Positions 44,385-58,281 of a DNA stretch of 64,000 bases are shown one piece after another (position 1 is the stretch's first letter; every line of letters starts with the position of its first letter). The notes under the pieces were generated by a model. The model saw nothing but the letters and a program-made list of their open reading frames with translations. It did not search any database and had not been told where the DNA came from. The translations under genes were made by a program, and so were the position numbers. This stretch comes from Victivallis sp. Marseille-Q1083. Its GTDB lineage: Bacteria; Verrucomicrobiota; Lentisphaeria; Victivallales; Victivallaceae. The stretch spans positions 1,292,001 through 1,356,000 of the forward strand of contig NZ_CAHJXL010000001.1 of assembly GCF_903645315.1 (NCBI RefSeq), read 5' to 3'.

Positions 44385-45329
44385 TTACTGCAACACCGGC
44401 AAGATCCGGCCCGCCAATTTCAACGCACACTGCGCCAGCGCCGTCTTCGCGGCGATCACATACGAACCGCCGGCAACCGTTTCCACGCCGCGGTCCACTT
44501 TCACGACCTCTTCCTTGCCGCGATAGAGCGTCAGTTCCACCCGGGCCGTCGCGCTCTGGAAATTCTGATAAACGCCGGAACTGGTCGCAACGCCTTCGCC
44601 GATCAAACGGTATTCGGCTTCAACCGGAGTTTCCACAATCTGAAAGCCCAGATCCAGCAACAACTTTTTCAATTCGACTTCCGCCGCCGGATCGACCGCC
44701 GGGACGTTGATGGATTCCGATACTTGAATATACACTTTCCGGCTCTGGCCGGCGACAACAGCGGACAACTGCGCCAATACAGACTGCTCCGTCACCGCCG
44801 GCGGCAGCAATTTCGCACTGCTCCTGCACAGAATATCCGTCAATTTCTTCCGCAATTCCGGAATCAGTTCGACCACATCCACCCGGCCGTTGACACTGGC
44901 TCCCAGCACCCGGCCGCTTTCCGTACCGATCACCTTGGCAACCAGAAACGTCTTCTCGCCGCTTTTGAAGCAGGAACCGGTAATCAGAATCCGGGCACCG
45001 ACCAGATGACCGATCTGAAGCTGCGTCTGCTGATCGATCAAGCCGGAATCGGAAAGCTGCAATTCATTGAGAATTTTCTCCAGCTCGGCACGTTCCACCA
45101 ACTCGAACTCGCTTTCTTCCATCAAAGCGACCGACAACAATTCGGCAATGCTGCGTCCAAGCTGTTCGGCATCGCTGTTGCGGCTGCGGGAATCGAACGG
45201 CAACACCGCAATGGTCGGAATCGGCTGCGTCGCCGTCGCCGCCACGCTTTCGTCAACGGCCTTCAGTTGCGGCAGCAGCACTCCCATCAGAAGCGCGAAC
45301 AGCATTGTTTTTGGCTTGTTCAAAAGCAT
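44385..45329 (-). CDS. CsgG-family outer-membrane/curli-assembly-like protein
   Basis: 314 residues, AGGAG upstream. A signal peptide (MLFALLMGVLLPQLKA) is followed by a CsgG-like domain: IAVLPFDSRSRNSDAEQLGRSI, LLSVALMEESEFELVERAELEKIL and GARILITGSCFKSGEK. In curli systems CsgG forms the secretion pore, but many CsgG-like proteins are pore-less periplasmic relatives (FlgT/TolB-N type). There is no lipobox, which argues against a classical CsgG lipoprotein pore. It overlaps the preceding gene by 77 bases and forms an operon with it. Confidence 0.75.
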   Translation of the reverse strand: MLLNKPKTMLFALLMGVLLPQLKAVDESVAATATQPIPTIAVLPFDSRSRNSDAEQLGRSIAELLSVALMEESEFELVERAELEKILNELQLSDSGLIDQQTQLQIGHLVGARILITGSCFKSGEKTFLVAKVIGTESGRVLGASVNGRVDVVELIPELRKKLTDILCRSSAKLLPPAVTEQSVLAQLSAVVAGQSRKVYIQVSESINVPAVDPAAEVELKKLLLDLGFQIVETPVEAEYRLIGEGVATSSGVYQNFQSATARVELTLYRGKEEVVKVDRGVETVAGGSYVIAAKTALAQCALKLAGRILPVLQ

Positions 45330-46101
45330 GATTGTATTTCTCCTGAATTACTGATTTGATTAACAACAACACGTCCGGCGAACTCCCCAGTTTCTTCGTC
45401 AACTCCGGCGAAAGAATCAGCAGTTGCGGCGTACCTTTCACTTCCATATAAGAACCACTGCCATTCCGGTCAATCCATTTTTCTTTGTCACTATATAGGA
45501 CGGAAAGCGAACCGGGAATTCTGGCGGAAGACAGAGAAATTTGCTGAATATTTTGGCCATTCAAATCAATCGGAAAATCCCCCTCATCCGGCAGCAAAAC
45601 GATCAACTCCGGCATCGGCTGCCAGGCATCCTTTCCCGGCAACGCATTGCTGAACAGAATCTTCGGCGCCGGACTGCTGACCTCACGCATGCCGCCGGCC
45701 CGCAATTGATCGGCAGTTGCATGCGGCAGGTCGAAAACCACTCCCAGCGAAGACGGCCACAGTCCATCCAGTATCTTCACCGCATGAAACGTGACCGGTA
45801 CTCTCTCCGTTTCATAGCGCAGAAAAGCATCCACCGAAGAACCTTCCTTCAACTCCGGAAAACTCAGGGAAATGCTCAATTCACCATGCTCGTCGCTCCA
45901 GTTCGAACCGCGCGCCACCACCCGGCCGTTGACGGTTTCAATCTGCCATTCCAGCAATTTGCCGGCCGGAGCAGCAATCGTGATCTGCTGCTGCTGTCCG
46001 GCATAAAAATGCAATGGCTGAACGTTGTCCTCCGCCGCAACCGTTTGCAACAACACCATACCGAGAAAAAATCCGGCCCATCTGATCCGTCGTTTCTGCA
46101 T
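45253..46101 (-). CDS. Secreted protein of unknown function coupled to the CsgG-like gene
   Basis: 282 residues from the ATG at 46101, with AGGAG 8 bases upstream (an in-frame GTG at 46110 lacks that spacing). A signal peptide (WAGFFLGMVLLQTVAAE) is followed by beta-rich sequence. It contains a first immunoglobulin-like part (GKLLEWQIETVNGRVVARG) and a second part with ELIVLLPDEGDFPIDLNGQN. I recognise no family. The last 77 bases overlap the CsgG-like gene in another frame, a strong sign of translational coupling, so both probably act in one envelope complex. Confidence 0.7.
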   Translation of the reverse strand: MQKRRIRWAGFFLGMVLLQTVAAEDNVQPLHFYAGQQQQITIAAPAGKLLEWQIETVNGRVVARGSNWSDEHGELSISLSFPELKEGSSVDAFLRYETERVPVTFHAVKILDGLWPSSLGVVFDLPHATADQLRAGGMREVSSPAPKILFSNALPGKDAWQPMPELIVLLPDEGDFPIDLNGQNIQQISLSSARIPGSLSVLYSDKEKWIDRNGSGSYMEVKGTPQLLILSPELTKKLGSSPDVLLLIKSVIQEKYNHAFEQAKNNAVRASDGSAAAATEGR

Positions 46102-46506
46102 TGTGGTCACTCCTGATTTTTTGTCGCCATATTATCAATCTATTCAATAAGACGCCGCTTTGTTCTTTTTCTTGGCTGGAAAGCGTTCAAATATTTCATT
46201 TTTCATTTCCGGAAACCCCGGGATTTAATTTCCATAATAATTTTAATATAAAGAGGATGAAGATGCGGCAGCCGGAAATTCCGCTTGACTCCTTTTTTTA
46301 TTCATAAAAAAATTAAGACGACAAACACGATTATTTCATTTAACTGTAAACAGTTATCTCCTCCTCTGTTGACAGAACTCAATATAATTGAAAATACCCA
46401 ATATGCAAAGAACAAAACCGAAAGGGGATGAAACATGATAGAGCAGAGCAATTTCAAGACAAATTATTTTCACCTCTGAAAAAATCAAAAACCGAAAGAC
46501 AAAAAA
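46102..46506. other. AT-rich gene-free stretch
   Basis: About 400 bases, much richer in A and T than the surroundings, with no convincing gene on either strand. It must hold the promoter of the minus-strand CsgG-like operon, but no clear -35/-10 pair stands out. Confidence 0.4.
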
Positions 46507-46671
46507 ATGATGGAAAATACCTTCAACCCGCAATATGTCACCGACGATTACCGGGCGGTATTTCCGGTGGAATTTATCGAACCTGAAACCGCCGCTTCAC
46601 GGGATTGTTACAGAAAAACGGCCCAAACATTGATTCGGTGCATCAACACGATTGCACTGGCGGAAACTTGA
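46507..46671 (+). CDS. Small ORF, possibly the 5' part of a frameshifted gene
   Basis: 54 codons starting MMENTFNPQYVTDDYRAV and ending at a TGA. The upstream ribosome binding site is poor. Another frame then reads NDSDAVGEEYELSYKIIRYIREGEK until 46802, which looks coding. One explanation is a single gene of about 95 codons broken by a frameshift near 46600-46680, whose end overlaps the start of the next gene. Whether it is translated is unclear. Confidence 0.3.
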   Translation: MMENTFNPQYVTDDYRAVFPVEFIEPETAASRDCYRKTAQTLIRCINTIALAET

Positions 46672-46768
46672 CAGGAGCTCTACTTCCCAATGATTCCGAC
46701 GCTGTCGGTGAAGAATACGAATTATCATATAAAATTATCCGTTACATCCGGGAAGGAGAAAAACTCTC

Positions 46769-47164
46769 ATGCAATCAATGCAATGTTGGAATTGTTTGCT
46801 GAAGCACCTTGCCGCCGCCCTCAGCTACGGCAAGGAGGTGCTTGCCGGTCACGGCCGTGGCAATGAACTCGACCACCGGCCGGACTTGTTGGGCGAAATC
46901 GTCAATGCCGAACATCACGCCAAACTGCTGGATCAATCCTTTTTCCGGCTTTTGAACGAGTATCGTCAGAACCTGCAGACCAATCAGGCCATACCGGGCA
47001 TCAACGATATCGAATATCTGCGCGGGCTGTACGGCAAGGCAGAGGAATTGTCCTCCAAGCCACTGCTGATGGCAACCATTGACCCGGCTTACCGGCCGAT
47101 TCCGCCGAAAGAGCGGAATTGCCGCTGCCGGCAACGGCCGGAAACGGCCGATGAGTTGAAATAA
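46769..47164 (+). CDS. Small Cys-containing protein of unknown function
   Basis: 131 residues with AAGGAG 10 bases before the ATG. The start MQSMQCWNCLLKHLAAALSYGKEV has a C-x-x-C pair next to a helix. The middle HRPDLLGEIVNAEHHAKLLDQSFFRLLNEYRQ is helical and His-rich. The end ERNCRCRQRPE carries another C-x-C. This may form a small metal-binding helical bundle. I recognise the style from small proteins of gut-bacterial genomes and phages but cannot name a family. No signal peptide. Confidence 0.65.
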   Translation: MQSMQCWNCLLKHLAAALSYGKEVLAGHGRGNELDHRPDLLGEIVNAEHHAKLLDQSFFRLLNEYRQNLQTNQAIPGINDIEYLRGLYGKAEELSSKPLLMATIDPAYRPIPPKERNCRCRQRPETADELK

Positions 47165-47270
47165 TCGTCTCTTTCTGAATTCTGCGTTTTCTCTTTTCCT
47201 GCTCAAAAGGCGGGAAAAGAGAAAACGGCGGCCGAAAAACAAAAATTGCCGATAAATAACCATTCCCGCC

Positions 47271-47310
47271 TTGACTTTCCCAGCAATGCTGCTATTATTC
47301 TACGTAGAAT
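47271..47310 (+). promoter_or_regulatory. Promoter with TACGTA palindrome, copy 1 (orphan)
   Basis: TTGACT (47271-47276), a 16-base spacer and TATTAT (47293-47298), overlapped by the perfect palindrome ATTCTACGTAGAAT (47297-47310). No gene follows; a terminator lies 29 bases further on. It is the first of four promoters with the same operator. Confidence 0.7.
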
Positions 47311-47338
47311 TTCCCAAATTCCTTCTCTCCCTTTCCCC

Positions 47339-47374
47339 GGCTTTCGGCTGACGACAGTCGAAAGCCTCCTTTTT
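47339..47374 (+). terminator. Rho-independent terminator close behind the orphan promoter
   Basis: Stem GGCTTTCGGCTG (47339-47350) with CAGTCGAAAGCC (47355-47366), one G-T wobble, loop ACGA, then TCCTTTTT. A transcript from the promoter at 47271 would be about 70 bases long. It might also end read-through from the gene at 46769. Confidence 0.8.
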
Positions 47375-47585
47375 CAGCCGGTAATTGGAAAATTATTTTG
47401 CATGTTTCACTCTATATTTAAGATAATTGCAACCAGGTCTGAATTGATTGGGAAATCATTTCCGCCAACGGTATCCCGCCGTGCCGGCGCCGGAAAAACC
47501 TCCGGCCATGACCCAGCCGGTCTCCTTCCGCAATCCACTATTTTCAAGTTCGTCGACAAAAATCTGTTTTTTTTCAATCCGGGGA

Positions 47586-47630
47586 TTGACTTTTGCCATT
47601 TTTTTTGCTAAACTAATTCTACGTAGAATT
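47586..47630 (+). promoter_or_regulatory. Promoter with TACGTA palindrome, copy 2
   Basis: TTGACT (47586-47591), a 17-base spacer, TAAACT (47609-47614) and directly after it the perfect 16-base palindrome AATTCTACGTAGAATT (47615-47630). It drives the pseudopilin gene at 47726 with a leader of about 105 bases. Repressor binding there would block transcription initiation. Confidence 0.8.
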
Positions 47631-47725
47631 AAATGACCGGCATGCTTCCGTCATTGCGCAGGCGGAGGGTTGTCAAGTCATCGGAATGGATCACCAATCA
47701 AAATCAAACGACAAGGAAGTAAAGG

Positions 47726-48502
47726 ATGAAAAAAAGTTTCACGCTGATTGAACTGCTGGTCGTGATTGCAATCATCGCCATTTTGGCTTCGATGCTGCTG
47801 CCGGCGCTCGGCAAAGCCAAAGCCGCTGCAATGAACGTCAAATGCAAGAGCAACTTAAAGCAGCTCGGCCTGGGATTGGCCATGTACGCCGGCGATTTCG
47901 ACGACAGCCTGCCGCCGTCCGCCTTTCAGGAAAAAGACAATAATTTGCGTTTCTGGTTCAATGAACTTTGCCGTTATATGGGCGGGAAATTTTATGGCGA
48001 TGCCGACGGCACCGGCTGGGTCAACATCTGGGATGAAGGCGACGCGCCGCAAATGCTGATCTGCCCGGCCGAAGGCAGCCTGAAAGTCGGCACTACCACC
48101 AATACCGTCTGCTACTCCTGGATCGGACTGGACTTCGGCACTTCGGACAGCGGTTGGACCGCGGCCCCGACTTACGGATACGGCACCAAGCTTTCCAACG
48201 TTTCCAACCCCTCTTCGGCGACAATCATCACCGATGCCAGAGATCACTCGCTCGCAACGGCGGAAACGGATTTATACACATTGTTCAACAACTACAGCAA
48301 CTGGTATCCGACCATCGACGGCCGGGTTGCCCTGCGGCACAGCCGCGGCAACAGCGTCAATTCGATCAAATTCAACGGCTGCCGGGTCGACGGCAGCGTC
48401 CACGATGTCAGCGGCACTCAGATGCTGATCAACACCTGGAATCCGGACAGCGGCGTCGACAACTGCTGGCGGGCCCGCAATACCGACGGCTCCTTCCGGT
48501 AG
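47726..48502 (+). CDS. Prepilin-type (pseudopilin) protein, operator-controlled copy 1
   Basis: 258 residues with AAGGAAG upstream. The type III signal [18 protein letters not shown] is followed by [20 protein letters not shown]. The C-terminal domain ends with [19 protein letters not shown] and [15 protein letters not shown], a variant of the H-X9-DG region. It is closely similar to the gene product at 49774 along the whole length (both end [12 protein letters not shown]), so the two arose by recent duplication. Expected location is the inner membrane, with processing by a prepilin peptidase. Confidence 0.92.
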   Translation: MKKSFTLIELLVVIAIIAILASMLLPALGKAKAAAMNVKCKSNLKQLGLGLAMYAGDFDDSLPPSAFQEKDNNLRFWFNELCRYMGGKFYGDADGTGWVNIWDEGDAPQMLICPAEGSLKVGTTTNTVCYSWIGLDFGTSDSGWTAAPTYGYGTKLSNVSNPSSATIITDARDHSLATAETDLYTLFNNYSNWYPTIDGRVALRHSRGNSVNSIKFNGCRVDGSVHDVSGTQMLINTWNPDSGVDNCWRARNTDGSFR

Positions 48503-48508
48503 AATCAT

Positions 48509-48557
48509 CCGCGCGTGTCCACAGCCATTGCCTTGCCGGAACCGTGGGCACGCGCGG
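48509..48557 (+). terminator. Terminator-like hairpin after pseudopilin copy 1
   Basis: CCGCGCGTGTCCAC (48509-48522) pairs with GTGGGCACGCGCGG (48544-48557) with a single G-T wobble, followed by only TTT. The stem starts 6 bases after the stop codon. Confidence 0.6.
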
Positions 48558-48754
48558 TTTGCATGAATTTCCGATGCATCAAATTTCATTCTAAAGAATC
48601 ATGACCGCAATCCAGAGACAACAAACGCAGAAAATTGAATTAACTCGATTATTTTAAAGATCTTAACAGCATTTTGTTCTTTTTCGCTTTAGAGAAATTC
48701 TCATTAAATTCAATTATTTTTATCATTTTTTTTCAATTTTTTTACGTTAGGGTA

Positions 48755-48798
48755 TTGACTTTTGCTCTTTTTTTTGCTAAAATAGTTCTACGTAGAAC
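48755..48798 (+). promoter_or_regulatory. Promoter with TACGTA palindrome, copy 3
   Basis: TTGACT (48755-48760), a 17-base spacer, TAAAAT (48778-48783) and then GTTCTACGTAGAAC (48785-48798), a perfect 14-base palindrome. It drives the pseudopilin gene at 48890. Spacing between -10 box and operator is the same as in copy 2. Confidence 0.8.
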
Positions 48799-48889
48799 AA
48801 CAAAGTGCATCATCTCGCTCGCGACGATGTGATGTCGGATGACAAGTGTTCCAAATTTGAAAAACATCTCAAAACAAAGGAAAGAAACG

Positions 48890-49573
48890 ATGAAAAAGCA
48901 TTTTACATTGATCGAACTGTTAGTCGTGATTGCGATTATCGCCATTCTTGCCAGCATGCTGCTGCCGGCGCTCGGCAAAGCCAAAGCCGCCGCCCAGGCA
49001 ATCAAATGCACTTCCAACCTCAAGCAGATCGGCGTGGTTTGTTTTTTGTATGCGGAAGATAACCAGGACTACGGGCCGGTCGTCGATTACGGCTGGAATC
49101 ATGCGAGCCATTTTCTCGGCGACTACATGAATTTGCAGCCGAATCAGGATTGCCTCATCTGGGGCCAGGGAAGAGGATACTTTTCCAACACGATTTTCAG
49201 TTGTCCCGGCTACACGGAAGACGGCGGCGTCACCGGAACGGACAGTTATGCTTATGCGCCCAATGTCTACATCGGCGGCCACATCGACACCAACTACTTC
49301 GACGGCGGCACCCCCGTCAACACCTGGGGCGCCGATTTTGAGGCGAAAAAGTTGAGCCAGATTACCAGAGCCTCGGAACGTTATTACTGGGGAGACAACA
49401 AAGCTCTTTCCAAATATGCTTACTATTGGACGCTGCAGCCGGGGGATGAGTGCATCGGTTATCATCACAACAATCGGGCCAATGTCCTTTTCGCCGACGG
49501 TCATGTCAACAAAGGCGAAGGAAAGATCAACTGGATCAACCATCAGGAAATGTTTTACCCGGTCAACGATTGA
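48890..49573 (+). CDS. Prepilin-type (pseudopilin) protein, operator-controlled copy 2
   Basis: 227 residues with AAAGGAAAG upstream. The signal [18 protein letters not shown] and [22 protein letters not shown] match the group. The body differs strongly from its two neighbours, and it carries a canonical H-X9-DG element ([16 protein letters not shown]). It therefore represents a separate pseudopilin subtype under the same operator. Confidence 0.92.
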   Translation: MKKHFTLIELLVVIAIIAILASMLLPALGKAKAAAQAIKCTSNLKQIGVVCFLYAEDNQDYGPVVDYGWNHASHFLGDYMNLQPNQDCLIWGQGRGYFSNTIFSCPGYTEDGGVTGTDSYAYAPNVYIGGHIDTNYFDGGTPVNTWGADFEAKKLSQITRASERYYWGDNKALSKYAYYWTLQPGDECIGYHHNNRANVLFADGHVNKGEGKINWINHQEMFYPVND

Positions 49574-49673
49574 CGGAGAAAAATGCAGAATGGCAATCGC
49601 CGACGGTCAACCGTTCTCAAACCTCCAATTGCGGTATGAAAGTCATCTTTTTGAAAAATTTTGGATTGGGTAC

Positions 49674-49714
49674 TTGATTTTCTTTTAAAAATTTGCTATA
49701 ATTCTACGTAGAAT
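49674..49714 (+). promoter_or_regulatory. Promoter with TACGTA palindrome, copy 4
   Basis: TTGATT (49674-49679), a 17-base spacer, consensus TATAAT (49697-49702) and the overlapping palindrome ATTCTACGTAGAAT (49701-49714). It precedes the pseudopilin at 49774 and probably the glycosidase genes behind it. Confidence 0.8.
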
Positions 49715-49773
49715 GGAGCTTCGAGGAAAACTGGAATCAACAATCCATCCCTGATGAGAAAAGGAGCAAGAAG

Positions 49774-50568
49774 ATGATGAAGAAAAGTTTCACACTGATC
49801 GAACTGTTGGTCGTGATCGCGATCATCGCCATTCTCGCCAGTATGCTGCTGCCGGCGCTCGGCAAGGCCAAAGCGGCAGCGATGAACGTCAAATGCAAAA
49901 GCAATTTGAAACAGCTCGGCCTCGGGCTGGCGATGTACACCGGTGACAACGATGACAGTCTGCCGCCGGCGGTGTTGTGGGATCTGCCGAGCGGCGACAT
50001 GAAGTTCTGGTTTTCCGACCTTTGCCGTTATATGGGCGGCAAATTCTACAACGATACCGCCGCCCAGGAAGGCTGGATCAACATCTGGGACGCCAACGAA
50101 GCGCCGCCGGTGCTGGTCTGCCCGGCCGAAGGCAGCCTGACGATCAACGTCGGCGGCCGTACGTTCGACAATGTGGTCTGTTACGGCTGGGTATCGCTCG
50201 ACTTCGGCGGCAACGGCTGGATGGCCGACAAAGTTTACGGCTATCAGACCAAAGTGTCCAGCGTCTCCAATCCGTCGGGCGCGACGATCATCGCCGATTC
50301 GCCGAACCACGCCGACATCACCTATGAAACCGATTTGTACAGCCTGTTCAACAATTATAACAACTGGTACCCCACCGCCGATGCCGGCCGGGTGCCGATG
50401 CGGCACAGCCGCGGCAGCAGCGTCGGTGCGATCAAGTTCAACGGCTGCCGGGTCGACGGCAGCGTCCACGACGTCTCCGGGACCCAGATGCTGATCAACA
50501 CCTGGAATCCGGACGGCGGCGCCGACAACTGCTGGAGAGCCCGCAATACCGACGGCTCGTTCAGGTAA
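49774..50568 (+). CDS. Prepilin-type (pseudopilin) protein, operator-controlled copy 3
   Basis: 264 residues, AAGGAG 7 bases before the ATG. The signal [18 protein letters not shown] and the rest of the protein parallel the gene at 47726, including [19 protein letters not shown] and [17 protein letters not shown]. It leads the run of GH123-like and GH2 genes, repeating the arrangement at 17235 where a pseudopilin leads secreted enzymes. Confidence 0.92.
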   Translation: MMKKSFTLIELLVVIAIIAILASMLLPALGKAKAAAMNVKCKSNLKQLGLGLAMYTGDNDDSLPPAVLWDLPSGDMKFWFSDLCRYMGGKFYNDTAAQEGWINIWDANEAPPVLVCPAEGSLTINVGGRTFDNVVCYGWVSLDFGGNGWMADKVYGYQTKVSSVSNPSGATIIADSPNHADITYETDLYSLFNNYNNWYPTADAGRVPMRHSRGSSVGAIKFNGCRVDGSVHDVSGTQMLINTWNPDGGADNCWRARNTDGSFR

Positions 50569-50586
50569 ACCGAGAAATCAGTCACG

Positions 50587-50613
50587 CCGTTTCCGCAATG
50601 CCGGCGGAAACGG
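50587..50613 (+). terminator. Hairpins between pseudopilin and GH123-like gene
   Basis: CCGTTTCCGC (50587-50596) pairs with GCGGAAACGG (50604-50613) around 7 bases. A second stem, CCTTTTCCGC with GCGGAAAAGG (50632-50641 and 50658-50667), follows close to the next ribosome binding site. There is no T-run, so partial termination or protection of the pseudopilin mRNA is more likely than full termination. Confidence 0.5.
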
Positions 50614-50682
50614 TTCGACGCAAAAAATGTCCCTTTTCCGCGGCCCGGCAACCGGCAGCGGAAAAGGCGGAGAAAAAAATCA

Positions 50683-56909
<6,227 letters not shown>

Positions 56910-57015
56910 TATTTTTTTTCAAAAGTGACGTAGATATTGCAGTCTGGTTAATTTACATTAATAGTGCATCCTCCGTTTCGGCGGCGGACGAAGCAGAAAA
57001 AGGTGACAGCGAAAT

Positions 57016-58149
57016 ATGAGTAGACGGGTCAGACAGGTTGACATCGCCAATGCGCTCGGCGTATCGCAGCGCATTGTTTCCAGCGTGTTCAACACCAATG
57101 CCAAAGGGACTACCCGGGTTTCGGCGGAAATGCGCGAACGCATTTTGTCCCAGGCAGCCCGGATGGGATATACGATCAACCAGAGCGCCAGACAACTGCG
57201 CGGACTTTCCAGCAAAACGATCGGCGTATTGATCAACAACTATTATACGCAGGAAAATCATGAACTGCTGTTCCTGATCGGCGAAGCGGCCAACCGGATC
57301 GGCTACCGCCTGCTGACCGGGCAGGTCATGGATGATTTGAGCGAAATCAAATCTTATTTCAACGAATTTCAGTCGCGTTCGGTCGACGCGGTCATTTGCC
57401 TGTTCCACGATCCTTACATCAACGGCGAATATTGTTCGATCAAATCCTGCATCAACCCTCATCAGCAGGTGGTCTTTCTCGGTCAACCGGCCGGAATCGA
57501 AACCAATGCCTATGTCGAAATCGACCACTGTTCGGCTTACCAGGAAGCGGTGACCCATCTTTACAGCCTCGGCTACCGCCGGATCGCCTTCCTGACCCCG
57601 AACCTGCATCATCCGAATATGAAAGCGCGCTACCGCGGTTATTTGCGCGGCCTGGAAATCTGCGGTCTGCCGCGCGACGGACGATTGTCGCAGGGGTTCG
57701 ACGAGCTGGCCCGCCTCGAGCGGGATGAAGATTTGACCGAGACGCTGGAAGAGGTCATCGAATATATGCTCAAAACGGCCAAGGCGGACGCTTTCATCGC
57801 CACCAACGACATTCTGGCCAGTCAGGTGATCCGTTACGCCCACATGCACCATTATTCGGTGCCGGGTGATTTCGCCGTGATCGGGTTCGGCGATCTGCAG
57901 CCGATGGCAGTACGGTTATATCCGCAGTTGACTTCGTTCAATGTGCAGAACCATCAGATTGCCAGGCTGCTCGTCGAACTGTGCCATGCCGAACTGCCGT
58001 TCCGTTGCAAACAGGTGGTCCATCCGGTCCTGATCGCCCGGGAATCGACCATCGGCTTCCGGAAATTCCGGATTCCGGAGCCGGTGCTGCCGCCGGTGCT
58101 GCAGTTGAGAGATTACAACCAGCTCGACGAAGTCGTAACCAAAAAATAG
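57016..58149 (+). CDS. LacI-family transcriptional regulator
   Basis: 377 residues. The helix-turn-helix VRQVDIANALGVSQRIVSSVFN and the hinge-helix INQSARQLRGLSSKTIGVLI are typical. The periplasmic-binding-like effector domain contains YRRIAFLTPN and AFIATNDILASQVIRYAH/DFAVIGFGD. The serine of the usual V-S-x-x-T-V-S motif is kept (GVSQRIVSSVF). An unusual C-terminal extension of about 30 residues follows the normal end. It lies after the GH2 gene and is a strong candidate to bind the four TACGTA palindromes, because LacI operators have a central CG. Confidence 0.93.
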   Translation: MSRRVRQVDIANALGVSQRIVSSVFNTNAKGTTRVSAEMRERILSQAARMGYTINQSARQLRGLSSKTIGVLINNYYTQENHELLFLIGEAANRIGYRLLTGQVMDDLSEIKSYFNEFQSRSVDAVICLFHDPYINGEYCSIKSCINPHQQVVFLGQPAGIETNAYVEIDHCSAYQEAVTHLYSLGYRRIAFLTPNLHHPNMKARYRGYLRGLEICGLPRDGRLSQGFDELARLERDEDLTETLEEVIEYMLKTAKADAFIATNDILASQVIRYAHMHHYSVPGDFAVIGFGDLQPMAVRLYPQLTSFNVQNHQIARLLVELCHAELPFRCKQVVHPVLIARESTIGFRKFRIPEPVLPPVLQLRDYNQLDEVVTKK

Positions 58150-58187
58150 TTTTTATCGATGATGATTTCCCTTTCTTTTTCCCGTGG

Positions 58188-58214
58188 CCGCGTCAGTTCC
58201 TGACGCGGTCTTTT
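58188..58214 (+). terminator. Rho-independent terminator after the LacI gene
   Basis: CCGCGTCAG (58188-58196) and CTGACGCGG (58200-58208) form a 9-bp stem with a TTC loop, followed by TCTTTT. Confidence 0.85.
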
Positions 58215-58281
58215 CCGATCACTTTCGAATCGCATAAACAATCAATATCCCCAAACACAATCAAGAGTAAGGAAATATGAA

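Noticed and set aside
47726-49900. Repeated DNA at the starts of the three pseudopilin genes as possible mobile or CRISPR-like repeats
   Set aside because: The similarity reflects the conserved N-terminal helix of the proteins. Spacing and content do not fit a CRISPR array, and none was found elsewhere in the window.
56920-56950. Partial match GACGTAGAT before the LacI gene as a fifth operator copy
   Set aside because: Only one half resembles the TACGTA palindrome, there is no symmetry, and it is not placed on a clear promoter.
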